NCBI RefSeq assembly: GCF_036346595.1
Contig: NZ_CP107834.1
Span: 2,604,001-2,668,000, forward strand
Direction: 5' to 3'
Source of the DNA: Streptomyces sp. NBC_00525
GTDB taxonomy: Bacteria > Actinomycetota > Actinomycetes > Streptomycetales > Streptomycetaceae
Length of the DNA: 64,000 nucleotides
Numbering within the stretch: position 1 is the stretch's first letter; the number at the start of each line of letters is the position of its first letter. Made by a program: the position numbers and the translations under genes. Shown here piece by piece: positions 40,239 through 49,881 of this stretch. The notes beneath the pieces are model-generated. The model did no database searches. It was not told the DNA's origin and saw only the letters and a list, made by a program, of their open reading frames with translations.

Positions 40239-41528
40239 TCAGCCGCTCGTGCGCGTCCCCGCTCCGCTCGCCGGGTCCCGCGCCTCCTCCATCGACGCCA
40301 ACCGCGCGGCGCAGCAACGCCGTTGGACCGCCGCCAGTCCGGCCACCGCCGCGCCCAGGGCCAGCCAGCCCGCCGGGCCCGCGGCCATCACGACGCCCGT
40401 CAGCAGGGGCGGGCCCGCCGACTTCTGGATGGACTGGGACATGCCGGCCACGCCCAGATAGGCGGCGCGTTCGCCGGGCGGGGCGAGCAGGACGGCCAGT
40501 TCCCAGGAGCTGACCGAGCGCATCAGCTCCGCCATCGTGACCAGGACGGCGGCCACGAGCAGCACGACCGCCGCCGTCCAGGTGCCGGCGCTCGCCGCCC
40601 AGGCGGGCAGGGCGCAGCACACGCACATCAGGGCGCCGTACAGGCCGAGCGCCCGCACGGCGCCCCGCGGGCCCTCCGCCCGTCGGGAGACGGCGAGTTG
40701 GAGCAGGACGACGAGGACGGTGTTGATGACCAGGAACGCCGGGACGAGGGCGTGCGGGGCGGAGGTCTCGCTGACGAGCCAGAGCGGGAGGCCGACGCCC
40801 AGGATCGAGTCGTCCAGGTTCATCGGGATGTCGAGGAGCACGAAGCGGAGGTAACCCCGGTCCCGCCAGGGGCCCTTGGGGCTGACCGGCCCGCCTGCCG
40901 GGCGCGGCTCCCCGACCGTACGGGCGCCCGGCCCGCTCGTACGCCACACCAGCGCGGCGGCGACGACGAAGGAGAGGGCGTTGCCGATGATCAGCGCGCG
41001 GTACGCATCCGTCGTGCCGACCGCCAGGCCGAGCGCGGCGATCCCCGCGCCGAAGCCGTAACCCGCGTTGGACGCGCTGCGGGACAGCGCCTGGTACGCG
41101 GCTCGCCGGTCGCCCGCCGCGCGGGTGGCGAACAGCATCTCCAGGGTCTTGGCCGCCCGGTCCCCGAGGTAGGTCACCGCGACCACGACGAGCAGCGCCT
41201 CGAACCGCGTACAGACCAGCACCAGCGTGAGCGTCACCAGCCGCAGCAGATGGCAGCCGATCAGCAGAGTGCGCACGGGGAGCCGGCCGGCCAGGCGACC
41301 CGCGAGCGGGGAGCCCGCGATGCCGGCGACGCCCGCCGCGCCGAGCAGGACGCCGATCTGCTGGGCGCTCAGATGTGTGACGAAGGTGAGGTAGAGGACC
41401 GAGGAGGCCGCCCACAGCCCGGTGCCGGTGCGGTCCACCGCCAGCGCGCGCAGCATGATCCGGGCGTCCCGGCCACCCGGCGGATTCCTCAACTGGGCGA
41501 ACAGCCCCGCCTCCCGGCGCTTCTCCAC
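40239..41528 (-). CDS. MFS transporter, drug-efflux type
   Basis: A 429-aa membrane protein with about twelve helices. The loop 2-3 region GSPLAGRLAGRLPVRTLLI carries the G-x-L-a-G-R-x-G/P-R motif of proton-coupled exporters. GTG start at 41528 with GGGGGTGGG upstream. Two operator-like sites lie within 85 bp upstream, but no regulator gene is adjacent, so an unlinked MarR- or TetR-type regulator is likely. The substrate is unknown. Confidence 0.9.
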   Translation of the reverse strand: MEKRREAGLFAQLRNPPGGRDARIMLRALAVDRTGTGLWAASSVLYLTFVTHLSAQQIGVLLGAAGVAGIAGSPLAGRLAGRLPVRTLLIGCHLLRLVTLTLVLVCTRFEALLVVVAVTYLGDRAAKTLEMLFATRAAGDRRAAYQALSRSASNAGYGFGAGIAALGLAVGTTDAYRALIIGNALSFVVAAALVWRTSGPGARTVGEPRPAGGPVSPKGPWRDRGYLRFVLLDIPMNLDDSILGVGLPLWLVSETSAPHALVPAFLVINTVLVVLLQLAVSRRAEGPRGAVRALGLYGALMCVCCALPAWAASAGTWTAAVVLLVAAVLVTMAELMRSVSSWELAVLLAPPGERAAYLGVAGMSQSIQKSAGPPLLTGVVMAAGPAGWLALGAAVAGLAAVQRRCCAARLASMEEARDPASGAGTRTSG

Positions 41529-41545
41529 CGCCGCCCACCCCCAAG

Positions 41546-41610
41546 TATCTCGACATCAAGAGACCTACCGACGCGCGGTAGCCTGCCCGCACATTCTCTT
41601 GATGTCAAGA
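41546..41610. promoter_or_regulatory. Pair of near-palindromic operators upstream of the MFS gene
   Basis: Two related sites: TCTCGA-CA-TCAAGA (41548-41561) and TCTTGA-TG-TCAAGA (41597-41610), both within extended T/A-flanked contexts. Centre spacing is 49 bp. Their symmetry and TCAAGA half-sites resemble MarR-family operators. The second site also faces the 3' end of the ABC permease gene. The 155-bp gap between the two genes is otherwise empty. Confidence 0.6.
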
Positions 41611-41683
41611 TGCTTGAGGCCGAGATACATGCGGGAGCAGGCGGCGGGAACAACCCGCCGCCTGCTCTCCGGGACCGCCACCC

Positions 41684-42460
41684 CTACTTCGGGTCGCGGT
41701 TGAACTGCGCCCTGGACCAGAGGTATCCGAGGACGGTGAGCGCGACGCACCAGCCGGCCGCGAGCCACCCGTTGTGGCCGATCTCCGTGCCGAGCAGCAG
41801 CCCGCGCAGGGTCTCGATCGTCGGGGTGAACGGCTGGTACTCGGCGATCGGCCGGAACCAGCCGGGCATCGACTCCAGCGGGACGAACGCGCTGGAGATC
41901 AGCGGCAGCAGGATCAGCGGAGTGGCGTTGTTGCTCGCGGCCTCCACGTTGGGGCTGCCCAGGCCCATGCCCACGGCGATCCAGGTGAAGGCCAGCGCGA
42001 ACAGGGCGAGCAGGCCGAAGGCGGCCAGCCACTCCAGGGCGGTGGCGCCGGTGGAGCGGAAGCCCATGGCGACCCCGACCGCGCCGACGATCACGACGCT
42101 CAGCAGCGTACGCAGAACGCTCCCGGCGACATGGCCGAACAGGACCGATCCCCGGTGGATGGCCATGGTGCGGAAGCGGGCGACGATGCCCTCGGTCATG
42201 TCCATCGTCACGGAGACGGCGGTGCCGACGGTGGTCGAGCCGATGGTCATCAGCAGGATGCCCGGCACGATGTAAGCGATGTACGCGTCCCGGCCGGCGC
42301 CGCCGCTCATGGTGTCGCCGAAGACGTAGACGAACAGCAGGAGCAGCATCACCGGGGTGAGCAGCAGGTTCAGCGTGAGCGACGGATAGCGCCGGGCGTG
42401 CAGCAGGTTGCGGCGCAGCATGGTCGCCGAGTCGCGGGCGGCGAGGGACAGGGTGCTCAT
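41684..42460 (-). CDS. ABC-2 type exporter permease (DrrB-like)
   Basis: A 258-aa membrane protein with six predicted helices, among them LTLNLLLTPVMLLLLFVYVFG and LLALFALAFTWIAVGMGLG. The conserved segment VEAASNNATPLILLPLISSAFVPLESMPGWFRP is typical for DrrB-type drug exporters. Its ATG overlaps the ATPase stop (ATGA). Together they form a complete exporter of two half-size subunits. Confidence 0.92.
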   Translation of the reverse strand: MSTLSLAARDSATMLRRNLLHARRYPSLTLNLLLTPVMLLLLFVYVFGDTMSGGAGRDAYIAYIVPGILLMTIGSTTVGTAVSVTMDMTEGIVARFRTMAIHRGSVLFGHVAGSVLRTLLSVVIVGAVGVAMGFRSTGATALEWLAAFGLLALFALAFTWIAVGMGLGSPNVEAASNNATPLILLPLISSAFVPLESMPGWFRPIAEYQPFTPTIETLRGLLLGTEIGHNGWLAAGWCVALTVLGYLWSRAQFNRDPK

Positions 42461-43419
42461 CGGGCGGTCTCCTTGGACGGGGCGGGAGCGGCGGCGTCGG
42501 TGAGGGCGAAGAAGACGTCGTCGAGGTCGGGCGTGTGCACGGTGAACTCGTCGGCCTCGATGCCGGCGGCGTCCAGCCGGTCGAGGATGGAGCGCAGGAT
42601 GCTCTGGGTGCCGTCGCCGGGGAGGCGCAGGGCCAGCGCCTCGTCGTCGCGGGCGGCGTCGGCGGCGAGGTGGCCGGCGGCCTCGCGGTAGGCGGCCGGG
42701 TCGCTGAAGCGGAGCCGGACGTGGCCGCCAGGGACGATCCGCTTCAACTCGTCGGCGGTGCCCTCGGCGGCGATCCGCCCGTTGTTCAGTACGGCGATGC
42801 GGTCCGCGAGTTCGTCGGCCTCCTCCAGGTACTGGGTGGTGAGGAAGACGGTCACGCCGCCGGCGACCAGGCCCCGGACGACCTGCCACATGTCGTGCCG
42901 GGAGCGCGGGTCGAGTCCGGTGGTCGGCTCGTCCAGGAAGATGATCCGGGGGGCGCCGACCAGCGTCATCGCGATGTCGAGTCGGCGCTTCATGCCGCCG
43001 GAGTAGGTGGCGGCGGGCTTCTTCGCCGCGTCGGTGAGGTCGAAGCGTTCCAGCAGCTCCGCGGTGACGCGCCGGCCCTCCGCCTTGGACAGGTGGTGCA
43101 GGTCGGCCATCAGGAGCATGTTCTCCTCGCCGGTGATCAGGCCGTCCACCGCCGAGAACTGGCCGGTCACGCCGATCGCCGCGCGCACGGCCCGGGGGTC
43201 CGAGGCCAGGTCGTGGCCGGCCACCGTGATCGGGCCGGAGCCGGGGCCGGGCGAGATGAGCGTGGAGAGGATCTTGACGGCGGTGGTCTTGCCGGCGCCG
43301 TTCGGCCCGAGCAGGGCGAACACCGTTCCGGCCGGGATGCGCAGATCGATGCCGTCGAGGACGGTCTTGTCGCCGTACGCCTTGCGCAGGCCGGTCACGG
43401 CGATGGCCGGGTTCGTCAT
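42457..43419 (-). CDS. ABC exporter ATPase (DrrA-like)
   Basis: A 320-aa ATPase with Walker A LLGPNGAGKTTAVK, signature TYSGGMKRRLDIAM, Walker B RIIFLDEPTTGLDPRSR and switch His in FLTTQYLEEADEL. The C-terminal ~80 residues are the DrrA-type regulatory extension. It is the partner of the downstream permease. The gene order DUF4097-ATPase-permease on one strand, with 33 bp and overlapping junctions, indicates an operon, probably controlled by the divergent HTH regulator. Confidence 0.94.
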   Translation of the reverse strand: MTNPAIAVTGLRKAYGDKTVLDGIDLRIPAGTVFALLGPNGAGKTTAVKILSTLISPGPGSGPITVAGHDLASDPRAVRAAIGVTGQFSAVDGLITGEENMLLMADLHHLSKAEGRRVTAELLERFDLTDAAKKPAATYSGGMKRRLDIAMTLVGAPRIIFLDEPTTGLDPRSRHDMWQVVRGLVAGGVTVFLTTQYLEEADELADRIAVLNNGRIAAEGTADELKRIVPGGHVRLRFSDPAAYREAAGHLAADAARDDEALALRLPGDGTQSILRSILDRLDAAGIEADEFTVHTPDLDDVFFALTDAAAPAPSKETAR

Positions 43420-43452
43420 GGGAGGGGCTCCTTCGGGGTGCGGGGAGGAGAG

Positions 43453-44121
43453 TCAGAGGCTCTGGGCGGTGATGTCGCCCTTGGTGGTGGTCGCCCTGAT
43501 CGTCAGGACGGGCGAGCCGTCGTTGCGGAGGGTGTTGGCGACGCGGCCGAGCACGGTGCCGGCGTCGAGCACGGCCGCGACGCCGCGCGCCGCGCCGACC
43601 GTGATGTCGCCGAGCTGGGTGCTGAGGGTGAGGACGCCCCCGGTCGCCTCGTGCACGGTCACGTTGCCGCGCTGGGTGCTGAGTTCGCCGGGTCCGGTGA
43701 GGCGGCGGACGGTGACGGCACCGTCGTGTGCGGCGAGCCGGGCGCTCGCGGCCTCGTCGAGCTTGACCGAGCGGTAGCCGCCCTCGAAGACGACGTTCCC
43801 GAGGCGTCCGACGCCCCGGAACTCCGCGGCACCGGCCTTCGCCTCGACGTGCGAGCCGGCCGGGAGCTGGACGGTGATTTCGACGGAGCCGGTGTCGCCG
43901 AGGAGCCGGCTGCGCGGGCCCTTGGCGGTCCGGACGTCCAGGACGCCGTCCGCGTAGGCCACTTCGACGCGCTCGGCGGCCTTGGTGTCGCGGCTCCTGG
44001 CGGCGTCGGCGGGCCGTACCTCGACCACGGTGTCGGCGCGGTCGGCGGCGATGAACCGGATGTGGCCGGCGGGGATGTCGACGCGGGCGGTGATGGCGGC
44101 GGGGGTGTCGAACTTCGGCAT
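43453..44121 (-). CDS. DUF4097-family beta-helix protein
   Basis: A 222-aa protein without signal peptide, built from repeated short beta strands (for example VEITVQLPAGSHVEAKAGAAEF and GNVTVHEATGGVLTLST), the DUF4097 pattern of a right-handed beta solenoid. AAGGAGCG precedes the ATG. First gene of a likely operon with the ABC exporter. Function unknown; in other bacteria such proteins accompany envelope-stress or export genes. Confidence 0.88.
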   Translation of the reverse strand: MPKFDTPAAITARVDIPAGHIRFIAADRADTVVEVRPADAARSRDTKAAERVEVAYADGVLDVRTAKGPRSRLLGDTGSVEITVQLPAGSHVEAKAGAAEFRGVGRLGNVVFEGGYRSVKLDEAASARLAAHDGAVTVRRLTGPGELSTQRGNVTVHEATGGVLTLSTQLGDITVGAARGVAAVLDAGTVLGRVANTLRNDGSPVLTIRATTTKGDITAQSL

Positions 44122-44226
44122 GACGCGCTCCTTCTGCGGAGGCGAGTCCGGGTGACCCGCGCTTTCCGACAACAGAAACGCTACGTTGCATTCACCACTT
44201 CGGCAACGCACTTGTTGCATCAAAAG

Positions 44227-44250
44227 CCTGTAATCGCACGTCATTACAGG
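44227..44250. promoter_or_regulatory. Palindromic operator between DUF4097/ABC operon and HTH regulator
   Basis: Perfect 8-bp arms CCTGTAAT / ATTACAGG around an 8-base spacer, in a markedly AT-rich gap of 263 bp. The gap also has repeated GTTGCA/TGCAAC elements (near 44185, 44203, 44214, 44259, 44276 and 44303), several in inverted pairs such as GCAACG and CGTTGC. Probably the binding region of the divergent regulator. Confidence 0.65.
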
Positions 44251-44384
44251 GAAGTTGGTGCAATCGTCTCGCGCGCAACGCAACGAGCAGGAGCAGGCTT
44301 CGTTGCAATGGATTGTCGGCGAACGCTATAGTCGGCACACCGGCCGCCCTGCGGCCGCACCCGCGCCACGAAGGAGGGGGCCCG

Positions 44385-45128
44385 ATGCCGGGAGGCAGGC
44401 TCACCCAGCAGGAACGCCGCCGGATCGCCCGCGGTCTGGCGGACGGCCTGGCCTACGCCGAGATCGCCCGGCAGCTCGACCGGCCGACCTCGACCATCAC
44501 CCGCGAGGTCACGCGCAACGGCGGCCCCGCCGGCTACCGCGCCGACCTCGCCCACCGCGCCACCGAGCAGCGCTCCCGGCGCGGGAAACCGGCCGCCCCC
44601 CGCGCCGCCCGCCCGGACGCCGCCCCGCAGCCGTACGGGCGGGACGCCGAGGAGGTGAGCGCGTACGAGGAGGTGCTCACGAACATGCTGCTGGCGTCGG
44701 GCGCGCCGCTGATGATGTCCCGGGTGCTGGCCGCCCTGAGCATCAGCGACTCCGGCAGCCTCACCGCCGGTGAACTCGCCGAGCGCCTGCGGGTCAGCCC
44801 GGCCTCGGTGTCCAAGGCGGTCGCGTTCCTGGAGACGCAGAGCATGGTCCGCCGGGAGCGCGAGGGGCGGCGCGAGCGGTACGTCGTGGACGACGACATC
44901 ATGCACCAGTCGATGATGGCGAGCGCCCGCTCGACCGCCCAGCTCGCCGAGACCGCGCGCCGGGGCGTCCCCGTGCTCGGCCGGGACAGCCCGGCGGGCA
45001 ACCGGCTGGAGAACATGGCCCGTTATCTGGACTTCGTCTCCGAGTCCATCGAGCGGGCCGCCGTGCAGGCCCGCGAGATCCTGCACACCAGGGCGCCGGG
45101 CCTCCCGGAGGAGGACGCCCCGGCCTGA
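44385..45128 (+). CDS. Regulator with HTH_38 (IS30-like) and MarR/GbsR winged-helix domains
   Basis: A 247-aa protein. Residues ~5-50 are an HTH_38 domain of the kind in IS30 transposases (LTQQERRRIARGLADGLAYAEIA, then LDRPTSTITREV). Residues ~90-200 are a MarR/GbsR-type winged helix (GELAERLRVSPASVSKAVAFLE, then REREGRRERYVV). No transposase catalytic domain is present, so it is a two-HTH regulator and not an IS relic. AAGGAGGGGG precedes the ATG at 44385. Divergent from the DUF4097/ABC exporter operon, which it probably represses. Confidence 0.88.
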   Translation: MPGGRLTQQERRRIARGLADGLAYAEIARQLDRPTSTITREVTRNGGPAGYRADLAHRATEQRSRRGKPAAPRAARPDAAPQPYGRDAEEVSAYEEVLTNMLLASGAPLMMSRVLAALSISDSGSLTAGELAERLRVSPASVSKAVAFLETQSMVRREREGRRERYVVDDDIMHQSMMASARSTAQLAETARRGVPVLGRDSPAGNRLENMARYLDFVSESIERAAVQAREILHTRAPGLPEEDAPA

Positions 45129-45171
45129 CGCGTACGCACGCGGGCCGGGGCCGGCCCCCGTACGGTTCGGC

Positions 45172-47091
45172 TCACTTGCGGTACAGCTCCTCGATCTCCG
45201 CCGCGAAGTCCCGCGCGATGGCGTCGCGTTTCAGCTTGAGCGACGGCGTCAGATGGCCGCCCTCCTCGGTGAAGTCGACCGGCAGGACCGTGAACTCGCG
45301 GATCGACTCGGCCCGCGAGACCAGCTTGTTCGCCTCGTCCACCGCGCGCTGGAGCGCCGTACGCAGCTCCTCGTCGCGCACGAGGTCGCGCAGCGGGATG
45401 TCCTCCTTCTTGCGCATCCGGCACCAGTGCGCGAGCCCGTCCGGCTCCAGCGTGATCAGGGCGGTGATGAACTTGCGGTTGTCGCCGACCACCATGCACT
45501 GGCTGACCAGCGGATGGGCGCGCAGCCAGTCCTCCAGCGGGGCCGGGGCGACGTTCTTGCCGCCCGAGGTGATGATGATGTCCTTCTTGCGCCCGGTGAT
45601 CGTGAGGTAGCCGTCCTCGTCGAGCGCGCCCAGGTCCCCGGTCGCGAACCAGCCGCCGTCCAGCACCGGTACGGCCGTGCCGCTCGCCCCGTCCCAGTAC
45701 CCCTGGAAGACCTGGCCGCCGCTGAGCAGCACCTCCCCGTCGTCGGCCAGCCGTACGGCGGTGCCGGGCATCGGCCAGCCGACCGTGCCCAGGCGGGGCC
45801 TGAGCGGCGGGGTGACCGTGGCGGCGGCGGTCGTCTCGGTCAGCCCGTAGCCCTCGAAGATCTCGATGCCGGCGCCCGCGTAGAAGGCGGCGAGCCGGCG
45901 CCCCAGCGGGGAGCCGCCGCAGATCGCGTACCGGACGTGGCCGCCGAGCGCGGCCCGGATGCGGCGGTAGACCAGCGGGTCGTACAGCGCGCGGGCGGCG
46001 CGCAGCCCGAGGCCGGGTCCGGGGCCGGTGCCGTGTTCGGCGGCCTCGACGGCCCGGCCGTATCGCTGGGCGATCCGGGCGGCCCGGTCGAAGGAGGAGG
46101 CGCGCCCCATCTTCTCGGCGGTGGCCCGGCCCGTGTTGTAGACCTTCTCCAGGACGTACGGGATCGCCAGCAGGAACGACGGTTTGAACCCGGCCAGGTC
46201 GGCGAGCAGGTCCTCCGTCCTGATGGAGGGCGCGTGGCCCAGGCGGACGCGGGCGCGCAGACAGCCGATGGCGACCATCCGGCCGAAGACGTGCGACAGC
46301 GGCAGGAACAGCAGGGTGGCCGCCGGGTACTTGCTGACCGACTTGAACACCGGGTGCAGCAGTTCGATGGCGTTGTCCACCTCGGCGAAGAAGTTGCCGT
46401 GGGTCAGGACGCAGCCCTTGGGGCGGCCGGTGGTGCCGGAGGTGTAGATGAGGGTGGCCGGGGTCTCCGGGGCCAGGGTGGCGCGGCGCTCGGTGACCAG
46501 GGCGTCCGGAATGTATGCGCCGCGCTTCCGGAGCCGGTCGAGCGCGCCCGTGTCGAGCTGCCAGAGGTGGGCGAGCGAGGGCAGGTTCCTGCGTTCCTGG
46601 CTGACGGTCCGGCCCTGGTCGGCGGTCTCGACCGCGCAGGCGACGGCCCCGGAGTCCTGGAGTATCCAGCGGGCCTGGAGGGCGGACGAGGTCGGGTAGA
46701 TGGGGACGGTGACCAGTCCCGCCGCCCAGGCCGCGAAGTCGAGCAGGGTCCACTCGTAGGTCGTACGCGCCATGATCGCGAGGCGGTCGCCTGCGCGCAG
46801 CCCCTCCGCGACGAGGCCCTTGGCGACGGCCAGCACCTCGGCGGCGAACTCCGCCGCCGTCACGTCCTGCCAGCCGCCGTCCGGCTGCTTGCGGCTGAGG
46901 ACGGCGTCGCCGGGGGCCTCGCGGGCGTTGTCGAACGGGATGTCGGCGAGCGAGCCGCGCCGGACGGGCGGCGCGAACGCCGGTACGGAGACCTGCCGGA
47001 CGGCGCCTCGGGCGTCGCGCACGAGCGTCGGCTCGACCAGGGCGGGGACGGCGTGCGCGGTCGCGGGGGACGGGGTGGGTGGCGTGGACAC
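45172..47091 (-). CDS. Long-chain acyl-CoA synthetase (AMP-binding)
   Basis: A 639-aa adenylate-forming ligase. P-loop LIYTSGTTGRPKG near residue 215-227, the A5-like EGYGLTETTAA segment, GDLGALDEDGYLTITGRKKD (A7-A8) and a C-terminal KLKRDAI lysine motif. It activates long-chain fatty acids to acyl-CoA through acyl-AMP. The GTG at 47091 is chosen for the AGGAG six bases upstream. It lies 112 bp behind the thiolase gene on the same strand, in a fatty-acid gene group. Length is normal for the FadD15-like bacterial group. Confidence 0.94.
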   Translation of the reverse strand: MSTPPTPSPATAHAVPALVEPTLVRDARGAVRQVSVPAFAPPVRRGSLADIPFDNAREAPGDAVLSRKQPDGGWQDVTAAEFAAEVLAVAKGLVAEGLRAGDRLAIMARTTYEWTLLDFAAWAAGLVTVPIYPTSSALQARWILQDSGAVACAVETADQGRTVSQERRNLPSLAHLWQLDTGALDRLRKRGAYIPDALVTERRATLAPETPATLIYTSGTTGRPKGCVLTHGNFFAEVDNAIELLHPVFKSVSKYPAATLLFLPLSHVFGRMVAIGCLRARVRLGHAPSIRTEDLLADLAGFKPSFLLAIPYVLEKVYNTGRATAEKMGRASSFDRAARIAQRYGRAVEAAEHGTGPGPGLGLRAARALYDPLVYRRIRAALGGHVRYAICGGSPLGRRLAAFYAGAGIEIFEGYGLTETTAAATVTPPLRPRLGTVGWPMPGTAVRLADDGEVLLSGGQVFQGYWDGASGTAVPVLDGGWFATGDLGALDEDGYLTITGRKKDIIITSGGKNVAPAPLEDWLRAHPLVSQCMVVGDNRKFITALITLEPDGLAHWCRMRKKEDIPLRDLVRDEELRTALQRAVDEANKLVSRAESIREFTVLPVDFTEEGGHLTPSLKLKRDAIARDFAAEIEELYRK

Positions 47092-47145
47092 GTGCGACTC
47101 CTGGACTTCGGGGACGGGCGGTTCACCGGGGGGACGGCCGTGCAC

Positions 47146-47198
47146 GGGTGGGGGGTGCGGGTGGGGGCATGCGCGGGTGGGGGGGCGCTGGTGGTGGG
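47146..47198 (+). other. Run of G tracts with quadruplex potential
   Basis: The plus strand holds at least five runs of three or more G within 53 bases (GGG-T-GGGGGG, GGG, GGGGG, GGG, GGGGGGG), between the thiolase stop and the ligase start. The minus-strand transcript would be C-rich here. It could fold as a G-quadruplex on the template-opposite strand or simply be slippage-prone. Confidence 0.6.
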
Positions 47199-47203
47199 CG
47201 GGC

Positions 47204-48481
47204 TCACGCCCGTTCGAGGATCGCCGTGACGCCCTGGCCACCGGCGGCGCAGATCGAGATCAGCCCCCGGCCGGGCGCGTCCCGCTCCGCGAGGAGCTTG
47301 GCGAGCGTGGCGACGATGCGGGCGCCGGTCGCGGCGAAGGGGTGGCCGGTGGCCAGCGAGGACCCGGCGACGTTGAGCCGGTCGCGGTCCACGGGCGCGA
47401 GCCCCTGCTTCTCCCAGGCGGCCAGCGTGGCCAGCACCTGCGAGGCGAACGCCTCATGGACCTCGACCAGGTCGAAGTCGTCCATGGAGAGCCCGGCCCG
47501 CTCCAGGAGCCGGGGCACGGCGTACGCGGGCGCCATCAGCAGCCCGTCCTCGCCGTTCACGTAGTCCACCGCGGCCGTCTCGTACAGCGAGAGGTACGCC
47601 TGCGGCTCCAGGCCGTGCGCGGCGGCCCACTCCTCGCTCGCCAGCAGCACGGTCGCGGCGCCGTCCGTGAGCGGCGTCGAGTTGCCCGCGGTCATCGTCG
47701 CGCCGGGCCGGTCCGTGCCGAACACCGGCTTGAGCGCGCCCAGTTTCTCGACGGTGGAGCCGGGTCGCAGGTTCTGGTCGCGCTCCAGGCCGCGGTACGG
47801 GACGACCAGGTCGTCCAGGAAGCCCCGGTCGTACGCGGCGGCGAGCCGCTGGTGGCTGGTGGCGGCGAGCAGGTCCTGCTCGGCGCGGCCGATGTCCCAC
47901 TTCCGGGCGGTGAGCGCCGCGTGCTCGCCCATCGAGAGCCCGGTGCGGGGTTCGGCGTTGCGCGGGATGTCCGGGACGAGGTGGCGGGGGCGTACGCCGG
48001 TGAGGGCCTTCGCGCGGGCGCCCGCCGACCGGGCGCGCCGGACGGACAGCAGCAGCCTGCGCAGTTCGTCGTTGACGCCGAGCGGGGCGTCGCTCGCGGT
48101 GTCGGTGCCGCCGGCGATCGCGGAGTCGATCGCGCCGAGCATGATCTTGTTCGCGGCGCCGATCACCGCCTGGAGGCCCGTGCCGCACGCCTGCTGGACG
48201 TCGTACGCGGGGGTGCGCGGGTCCAGCCGCGAGCCGAGAACGGTCTCGCGGGCCAGGTTGAAGTCGCGGCTGTGCTTGAGGACCGCGCCCGCGGCGAACT
48301 CGCCGATCCGCTCGCCCCCGAGCCCGAACCGCTCGACCAGGCCGTCGAGCGCGGCGGTCAGCATCTGCTGGTTGGACGCCTGCGCGTAGGGCCCGTCGGA
48401 GCGGGCGAAGGGAATGCGGCTGCCACCGATGACCGCGACCCGGCGGGGCTGCGGGAGTGCGAGGGGAATCAACTCGACCAA
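47204..48481 (-). CDS. Acetyl-CoA C-acetyltransferase (thiolase, FadA2/FadI-like)
   Basis: A 425-aa thiolase. The nucleophilic Cys is in QQACGTGLQ (C99), HEAF supplies the His, and the second Cys is in SICAAGGQG near the end; all three catalytic elements are intact. It cleaves or condenses 3-ketoacyl-CoA. The start codon is uncertain: a TTG at 48481 is the furthest plausible one, because the sequence from residue ~14 (RRVAVIGGSRIPF) is already family-conserved. Divergent from the large FabG gene, with a triple-half-site operator between them. Confidence 0.93.
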   Translation of the reverse strand: MVELIPLALPQPRRVAVIGGSRIPFARSDGPYAQASNQQMLTAALDGLVERFGLGGERIGEFAAGAVLKHSRDFNLARETVLGSRLDPRTPAYDVQQACGTGLQAVIGAANKIMLGAIDSAIAGGTDTASDAPLGVNDELRRLLLSVRRARSAGARAKALTGVRPRHLVPDIPRNAEPRTGLSMGEHAALTARKWDIGRAEQDLLAATSHQRLAAAYDRGFLDDLVVPYRGLERDQNLRPGSTVEKLGALKPVFGTDRPGATMTAGNSTPLTDGAATVLLASEEWAAAHGLEPQAYLSLYETAAVDYVNGEDGLLMAPAYAVPRLLERAGLSMDDFDLVEVHEAFASQVLATLAAWEKQGLAPVDRDRLNVAGSSLATGHPFAATGARIVATLAKLLAERDAPGRGLISICAAGGQGVTAILERA

Positions 48482-48507
48482 CTCATCTCGACCAGCTCCT
48501 GACTCTT

Positions 48508-48529
48508 GAGTAACCTTACTCCGGAGTAA
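48508..48529. promoter_or_regulatory. Overlapping palindromes between thiolase and FabG genes
   Basis: Three half-sites in alternating orientation: GAGTAA (48508-48513), TTACTC (48516-48521), GAGTAA (48524-48529). They give GAGTAA-CC-TTACTC and the perfect 14-bp TTACTCCGGAGTAA, sharing the middle half-site. It lies 27 bp from the thiolase start and 29 bp from the FabG start. The TetR regulator at 50.7-51.3 kb is the natural candidate to bind it. Confidence 0.75.
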
Positions 48530-48557
48530 ATCTACGACCGAGCAGGGAGTCTGGACA

Positions 48558-49877
<1,320 letters not shown>

Positions 49878-49881
49878 CCCG

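Noticed and set aside
41684..44191. A long frame suggesting a permease fused to an unknown 570-aa N-terminus
   Set aside because: The extra part is the out-of-frame shadow of the ABC ATPase and DUF4097 genes; the permease starts at 42460 with an ATGA overlap.
44385..44560. Possible IS30 transposase relic at the HTH_38 domain
   Set aside because: No DDE domain or terminal inverted repeats nearby, and the HTH is in frame with a complete MarR-like regulator.
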